Source: an uncultured Pseudomonadota bacterium (lineage in GTDB: Bacteria > Desulfobacterota_B > Binatia > UBA9968). Taken from it: a DNA stretch of 14,563 nucleotides. The position numbers were made by a program, and so were the translations under genes. Below, piece after piece: positions 13,971 through 14,563 of the stretch (within the stretch, counting starts at the first letter, position 1; every line of letters begins with the position of its first letter). The notes beneath the pieces are model-generated. The model did no database searches, was not told the origin of the DNA, and worked only from the letters and a program-made list of their open reading frames with translations. The stretch is taken from contig CAMLCX010000067.1 of assembly GCA_946478635.1 (NCBI GenBank), positions 1 through 14,563 on the forward strand, written 5' to 3'.

Positions 13971-14314
13971 AGATCGGTCGCGCATCGGCCGTGGGCGAGT
14001 CGCGCAGCTGCCCCCATTGCAGCGCCAAAATTCTCAAAAGCGCGGTGTCGTGTCCGATCTGCCACCACATGCTGCGGGTCAACACAGTCGGCTTCGAACC
14101 ACGATCAAGACTCACCGCCTGCCCGCTTTTAGTTGAAGGCACGCTGCAAAACCCCGGCGGCGATGCGCTGGAGTATCAAGTCTTGATGGAAATCCGCAGC
14201 GACTCCGGCAAACTCTTGAGCCGGCAAATTATCGATGTCGGCGCAGTGAACGTTTACGAGAAGCGTATCTTCTCGTTACGCGTCGAGATGTCGACGGCGA
14301 ATTCCGCCAACTAA
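13967..14314 (+). CDS. Small zinc-ribbon protein with a C-terminal beta-domain
   Basis: This 115-residue protein has a zinc ribbon near its start: Cys15-X2-Cys18 and Cys29-X2-Cys32 (CPHC ... CPIC), the spacing of a rubredoxin-like zinc knuckle. The second half (about 50-112) looks like a beta-sandwich: VEGTLQNPGGDALEYQVLMEI, then a DSGKLL turn and a strand ending FSLRVEM. This recalls FxLyD/DUF3426-type domains, by pattern only. It has no signal peptide or membrane segment. Its ATG overlaps the bactofilin TGA as ATGA, so it is translated with the bactofilin and may be its accessory. A role cannot be assigned. Confidence 0.78.
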   Translation: MKIGRASAVGESRSCPHCSAKILKSAVSCPICHHMLRVNTVGFEPRSRLTACPLLVEGTLQNPGGDALEYQVLMEIRSDSGKLLSRQIIDVGAVNVYEKRIFSLRVEMSTANSAN

Positions 14315-14326
14315 ATCTGGCGGGAA
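14302..14326 (+). terminator. Hairpin at the 3' end of the bactofilin operon
   Basis: TTCCGCCA (14302-14309) and TGGCGGGAA (14318-14326) form a stem with one bulged G and an 8-nt loop that includes the zinc-ribbon stop codon. No T-tract follows, so it is only a weak terminator candidate. The remaining gap to 14365 holds nothing else that I recognise. Confidence 0.35.
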
Positions 14327-14365
14327 CAAGACCTCCCTCTCAACCTGCTAGCGCCCCATTTCCCG

Positions 14366-14563
14366 TTAGCGAGAGTTTGCAAGCAACCGGCCCCATCCCT
14401 GCACCGGAGGGATAATGCCCGGGCGCACGAGATCGTTCCACACCTCGGCGCTCATATTGGTGAAAGCCGGTTTGCCGAATTCTTCTTCCAAAGCCGGAAT
14501 AACGTGCAGCGCCATTGCCGCGCCGCCCGGCACCGAGATGCCTTCGGCCTCGGGCCAGGTTTT
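14366..14563 (-). CDS. C-terminus of an Asp/Glu racemase or arylmalonate-decarboxylase-like protein (partial)
   Basis: The last 65 codons of a minus-strand gene are present; the rest lies past the window edge. The fragment carries GISVPGGAAMALHVIPALEEE, then FGKPAFTNMSAEVW, and ends GWGRLLANSR before TAA. The order 'ALE-E-GKP-hydrophobic-TN-A-W...PG-G-GRLL' fits the C-terminal part of the aspartate/glutamate racemase superfamily, close to maleate isomerase and arylmalonate decarboxylase, which act on small carboxylic acids in the cytosol. The catalytic second cysteine would be upstream of the seen part. The gene converges on the zinc-ribbon gene. The assignment is from a short fragment and is tentative. 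Confidence 0.5.
   Translation of the reverse strand, partial: KTWPEAEGISVPGGAAMALHVIPALEEEFGKPAFTNMSAEVWNDLVRPGIIPPVQGWGRLLANSR

Noticed and set aside
1..14563. CRISPR array, tRNA, rRNA, riboswitch or transposase
   Set aside because: No regularly spaced repeats, cloverleaf sequences, rRNA-like stretches or transposase motifs were found on reading both strands; the palindromes are isolated and of different types.

Overview
The window looks like a piece of chromosome from an uncultured, metabolically versatile soil or sediment bacterium. It has moderately high GC, many NMT1/THI5-like ABC substrate-binding proteins, enolase-superfamily and acyl-CoA ligase genes, a bactofilin, and several different short palindromic repeats in the gaps. 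This profile resembles Binatota/Deltaproteobacteria-like or Rokubacteria-like metagenome genomes. That placement is an impression only, because the window holds no rRNA or other marker gene.

Layout. (1) 85-1062 (-) is a secreted NMT1-like solute-binding protein, followed by a hairpin. (2) 1242-2435 (+) is a leaderless, His-rich, LVIVD-type beta-propeller protein. (3) 2597-7533 (+) is a transport cluster: a solute-binding protein with no signal peptide, a secreted Fe3+-family-type solute-binding protein, a fused two-domain permease and its ATPase. (4) 7698-9755 (+) is a single-chain ADP-forming acyl-CoA synthetase, ended by a probable intrinsic terminator. (5) On the minus strand, an enolase-superfamily enzyme (12283 to 11195, apparent CTG start) is followed by an NMT1-like solute-binding protein (11156 to 10053). 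The 5' coding end of the latter has been invaded in frame by a palindromic repeat. (6) 12440-13096 (+) is a TPR lipoprotein. (7) 13452-14314 (+) is a bactofilin and a zinc-ribbon protein with overlapping stop and start, preceded by a textbook sigma-54 promoter. (8) 14366 to the window end (-) is the C-terminus of an Asp/Glu-racemase/arylmalonate-decarboxylase-like enzyme.

How it may work together. The solute-binding proteins, the ABC importer, the acyl-CoA ligase, the enolase-superfamily enzyme and the racemase/decarboxylase-like protein fit uptake and degradation of small organic acids, although no substrate can be named. The bactofilin module belongs to cell envelope or cytoskeleton biology and is probably under separate, RpoN-dependent control.

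No rRNA, tRNA, CRISPR array, transposase or phage gene was seen. The most unusual features are the in-frame palindrome in a signal-peptide region, the leaderless solute-binding protein at the head of a transport cluster, the sigma-54 promoter in front of the bactofilin, the CTG start plus a Glu-to-Gln change at a metal-ligand position in the enolase-superfamily enzyme, and a different palindromic repeat in several successive gaps.
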